NCBI RefSeq assembly: GCF_021531075.1
Contig: NZ_JADYTJ010000016.1
Coordinates: forward strand, 1-56,055
DNA length: 56,055 bases
Source of the DNA: Bacteroides caecigallinarum
Lineage (GTDB): Bacteria > Bacteroidota > Bacteroidia > Bacteroidales > Bacteroidaceae
Direction of reading: 5' to 3'
Position numbers and translations under genes: made by a program. How positions within the stretch are numbered: the first letter of the stretch is position 1; each line of letters begins with the position of its first letter. Under the pieces are notes generated by a model. The model had not been told where the DNA came from. It made no database searches and saw nothing but the letters and a program-made list of their open reading frames with translations. Positions 53,556 through 56,055 of this stretch are shown one piece after another.

Positions 53556-55982
53556 ATGAAGAGAGTTTTATTTTCTGCAATATTGAGCGGTATTATGTTT
53601 TCTGCCACTATGTCTGTGGCTCAGGAAAGATTGCCAGAGTATTTGCAGGCAGAAAAGTTTACGGAAAGCAAGCTTAAGAATATGCTGTTTTCCACTATGG
53701 TGGACCCTCACTGGTTTCAGAACGGAAAAGGGTTTTGGTATGAATATAAAACGTCTGAAGGTACTTTCTGGTATGTTGTAAATCCTTCACAGAAAAAGAA
53801 AGAACAGCTTTTCGACAGAGATAAACTTGCTGCCCAGCTTACGGAAATACTACAGGATCCGTTCGAGGCAAGGCAATTGCCAGTGAAGAACCTGAAGGCT
53901 GATGCAGATGGAAAGACTTTCACTTTTGAAGTTGTATCGTCACAGGACGAAAAACAGGATAAGGACAAAAAGAAGAAAGCAGAAAAGAAAGTATTTTATT
54001 TCTCGTATGACTTTCCTTCAAAAAAACTGACGCATCTTGCAGACAAGGAAAAAGAACCAAAGAAACTTGACTGGGCATCTGTTTCTCCTGATGGACAGTC
54101 TGTGGTATATGCCAAAGACTGCAATCTCTATCGCATGAGTATTGCCGATTATCGTAAGGCACAAAAGGATGAGAAGGACAGTACAATAGTGGAAATTCAG
54201 CTTACCACCGATGGTATGCCGGATTTTGGTTATGGTATTCCATATAGTTTGCTTAATACTGACACTTTGTGTAATGGAAAGCGACGCAAAGCATGGGGAT
54301 GCTGGTCGCCAGACTCAAAGCATTTTGTGACAATTGTTTCTGATGACAGAGCTGTAAAACCTTTGTGGGTAATAAACTCAATAGCAGAGCCACGTCCTAC
54401 ACTTGAAACATACAAGTATCAGATGCCGGGAGAGATGGAAGCACCAGAGGAACATCTTTATATCTTCGATATGACATCGAACACACGTAAGGAAATAAAA
54501 GTGTCGGCATGGAAGAACCAGTGGCTTGGGTTGGAACATAAGCCTATGGAGAAAAAACAGAGAGATATGGAGTTCCGTCCTTCTGTGTGGCAGGGCGACA
54601 ACAATCGTTTCTTTGTGACCAGATACAGCAGAGACCTTCATCGTATAGACGTTTGTACATATACAGTAGGCGAGGATTCCATTGTTCCGATTGTGAAGGA
54701 ACGTATGAATACATATCAGGAAACTCGTCCTATACACGTCATAAATGGAGGTAAGGAATTTATCCAGTGGAGCGAACGTGACGGTTGGGCACATCTTTAT
54801 CTTTACGATGATAAGGGAAATCTTAAAAACAGAATAACCGAAGGACCTTGGCACGTAGAGCAGGTATTGAAGATTGACGAAGCTACACGTACGGTATATT
54901 TCCTTGCAAATGCTAAGGAGAAAGATGAAAACCCTTATTATGAACATTTGTATAAAGTAAACGTAAATGGTAGCGGATTGACCAGACTTACGAAAGGGGA
55001 TTATTTCCATCAGATTTCATTATCAGATGATGCGCAGTTTGCTGTCGACAATTTCTCACGTGTGAATACAGTGCCATGTGCAGATTTGATTGACAGAAAC
55101 GGAAATAAGGTAATGACAATTCAGGAAAGTGATTTCTCAAATCTTAAGGCTGCTGGATATAAATTCCCGGAACTTTTCAAGGTTAAGGCTGCAGATGGTG
55201 TGACCGATCTTTACGGAGTGATGTACAAGCCATATGATTTCGACTCTACAAAGGTTTATCCTATTATAGACTATGTATATCCAGGTCCACAGGTTGAGGC
55301 TGTATATTATCCGTTTACCCGTATGAGTGTCCGTACAGACCGTCTGGCACAAGCCGGATTTATAGTAATATCAGTAGGTCAGAGAGGTGGACACCCAAGC
55401 CGTTCAAAATGGTATCATAATTACGGTTACGGCAATATGCGTGACTATCCGTTGGCCGATCATAAGGCTGCAGTGGAACAGCTTGCTGCGCGACATAAAT
55501 ATATAGATATAAATAAGGTTGGTATCCACGGACATTCCGGTGGAGGTTTTATGTCGACAGCTGCCATATGTCAGTATCCTGATTTCTATAAGGCTGCCGT
55601 TTCTTGTGCTGGAAATCATGATAACCGTATTTATAACCGCTGGTGGAGTGAAACCCATCATGGAGTGAAAGAAACTATTTCAGAGAAAGGCGATACTACG
55701 TTTGTATACAAGATAGCTACAAATCCTGAAATAGTGAAACAGCTGAAAGGTCACCTTTTACTGGTACATGGCGATATAGACAATAACGTACATCCGGCAA
55801 ATACCACGCGTGTGGTTAATGCACTGATTAGGGCAGGCAAGCGTTTCGATATGCTTTATCTCCCGGGCCAGCGCCACGGATTTGGAGATATGAATGAATA
55901 TTTCTATTGGAGATTGGTAGATTATTTCTCGGAACACTTGAAAGGTAAGAAAGAATCATCTGTTGATATACCAAAGAGGTAG
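53556..55982 (+). CDS. Prolyl oligopeptidase-family (S9) dipeptidyl peptidase IV-like protein
   Basis: The ATG at 53556 is chosen over a TTG six bases earlier; it gives a signal peptide (MKRVLFSAILSGIMFSATMSVAQ) and 808 residues. Residues about 50-540 form the DPP IV-type N-terminal propeller, with a Lys-rich insertion near 135-145. The C-terminal alpha/beta-hydrolase has the nucleophile motif GIHGHSGGGFMST, the Asp region LLVHGDIDNNVHP and the His in YLPGQRHGFGD. It is expected to be a periplasmic or surface peptidase that removes N-terminal dipeptides, likely after Pro. Followed by a very strong terminator. Confidence 0.94.
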   Translation: MKRVLFSAILSGIMFSATMSVAQERLPEYLQAEKFTESKLKNMLFSTMVDPHWFQNGKGFWYEYKTSEGTFWYVVNPSQKKKEQLFDRDKLAAQLTEILQDPFEARQLPVKNLKADADGKTFTFEVVSSQDEKQDKDKKKKAEKKVFYFSYDFPSKKLTHLADKEKEPKKLDWASVSPDGQSVVYAKDCNLYRMSIADYRKAQKDEKDSTIVEIQLTTDGMPDFGYGIPYSLLNTDTLCNGKRRKAWGCWSPDSKHFVTIVSDDRAVKPLWVINSIAEPRPTLETYKYQMPGEMEAPEEHLYIFDMTSNTRKEIKVSAWKNQWLGLEHKPMEKKQRDMEFRPSVWQGDNNRFFVTRYSRDLHRIDVCTYTVGEDSIVPIVKERMNTYQETRPIHVINGGKEFIQWSERDGWAHLYLYDDKGNLKNRITEGPWHVEQVLKIDEATRTVYFLANAKEKDENPYYEHLYKVNVNGSGLTRLTKGDYFHQISLSDDAQFAVDNFSRVNTVPCADLIDRNGNKVMTIQESDFSNLKAAGYKFPELFKVKAADGVTDLYGVMYKPYDFDSTKVYPIIDYVYPGPQVEAVYYPFTRMSVRTDRLAQAGFIVISVGQRGGHPSRSKWYHNYGYGNMRDYPLADHKAAVEQLAARHKYIDINKVGIHGHSGGGFMSTAAICQYPDFYKAAVSCAGNHDNRIYNRWWSETHHGVKETISEKGDTTFVYKIATNPEIVKQLKGHLLLVHGDIDNNVHPANTTRVVNALIRAGKRFDMLYLPGQRHGFGDMNEYFYWRLVDYFSEHLKGKKESSVDIPKR

Positions 55983-55983
55983 A

Positions 55984-56045
55984 ATACCAATAAAAAAAGT
56001 TCAGGTTGCCCCGGTAGGAGCAACCTGAACTTTTTTTATTGGTAT
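55984..56045. terminator. 26-bp perfect bidirectional terminator
   Basis: 55984-56009 pairs perfectly with 56020-56045. The core stem GTTCAGGTTGC/GCAACCTGAAC is flanked by runs of seven A and seven T that also pair, giving symmetrical T runs on both strands, with loop CCCGGTAGGA. It ends the tsaB-to-peptidase series and probably a convergent gene beyond the window. Confidence 0.93.
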
Positions 56046-56055
56046 ATTTTAATTA

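Overview
The window reads as chromosomal DNA of an anaerobic Bacteroidales bacterium, most like Bacteroides, Phocaeicola or Prevotella. The base composition is AT-rich. Many genes are preceded by the Bacteroidetes -7 box TAnnTTTG rather than an E. coli -10. Many predicted lipoproteins and outer-membrane barrels are present. Marker genes fit this group: RecA, MurA with Asp at the fosfomycin position, carboxynorspermidine dehydrogenase, DUF4290, DUF3078 and DUF4493. The species cannot be fixed from the sequence alone. I saw no rRNA, tRNA, CRISPR array, phage or intact transposon.

Layout. 1-2756 (+): end of a DUF3078 protein, a TRIC-type channel and a DUF1460 protein. 2810-7669 (-): an OmpA lipoprotein, then glyA, a barrel protein, a flavin reductase, pyrI and pyrB, probably one pyrB-to-glyA operon. 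7840-8717: a decayed alpha-L-rhamnosidase pseudogene, followed by a 27-bp perfect palindrome and an AraC-type regulator (-). 10002-18771 (+): a tightly packed seven-gene locus of six DUF4493/PCMD-type surface lipoproteins and one outer-membrane barrel, the least understood system here. 18907-22361 (+): an AAA/DUF4143 ATPase and a lipoprotein that appears to fuse a fimbrillin-like domain to an M64 peptidase. 22456-26523 (-): gdhA, a 59-residue membrane protein and maeB.

26837-33500 (+): a tripartite RND efflux pump whose operon also carries lpxA. 33605-37425 (+): two SGNH-hydrolase proteins and an MBOAT acyltransferase with overlapping ends, an envelope-glycan O-acetylation cassette. 37492-40148 (-): rfbB, a YfcE-like phosphoesterase and a secreted HEIFH protease-like protein. 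40312-43323 (-): recA, bcp and carboxynorspermidine dehydrogenase. 43539-44324 (+): a double-META lipoprotein. 44512-46706 (-): nadD, a 60-residue membrane protein, gmk and yicC. 46813-55982 (+): tsaB, DUF4290, murA, rimM, a degenerate M23 protein, dxr, rseP and a DPP IV-type peptidase.

Most of the window is core metabolism and envelope biogenesis. The accessory parts are 7840-22361 and 33605-37425. Besides genes, the window holds three families of intergenic repeats: GGGCAAATTT palindromes, GTTGACAAGG palindromes and AAACTTAC-type arrays in front of murA and rimM. Clear candidate terminators separate most transcription units.
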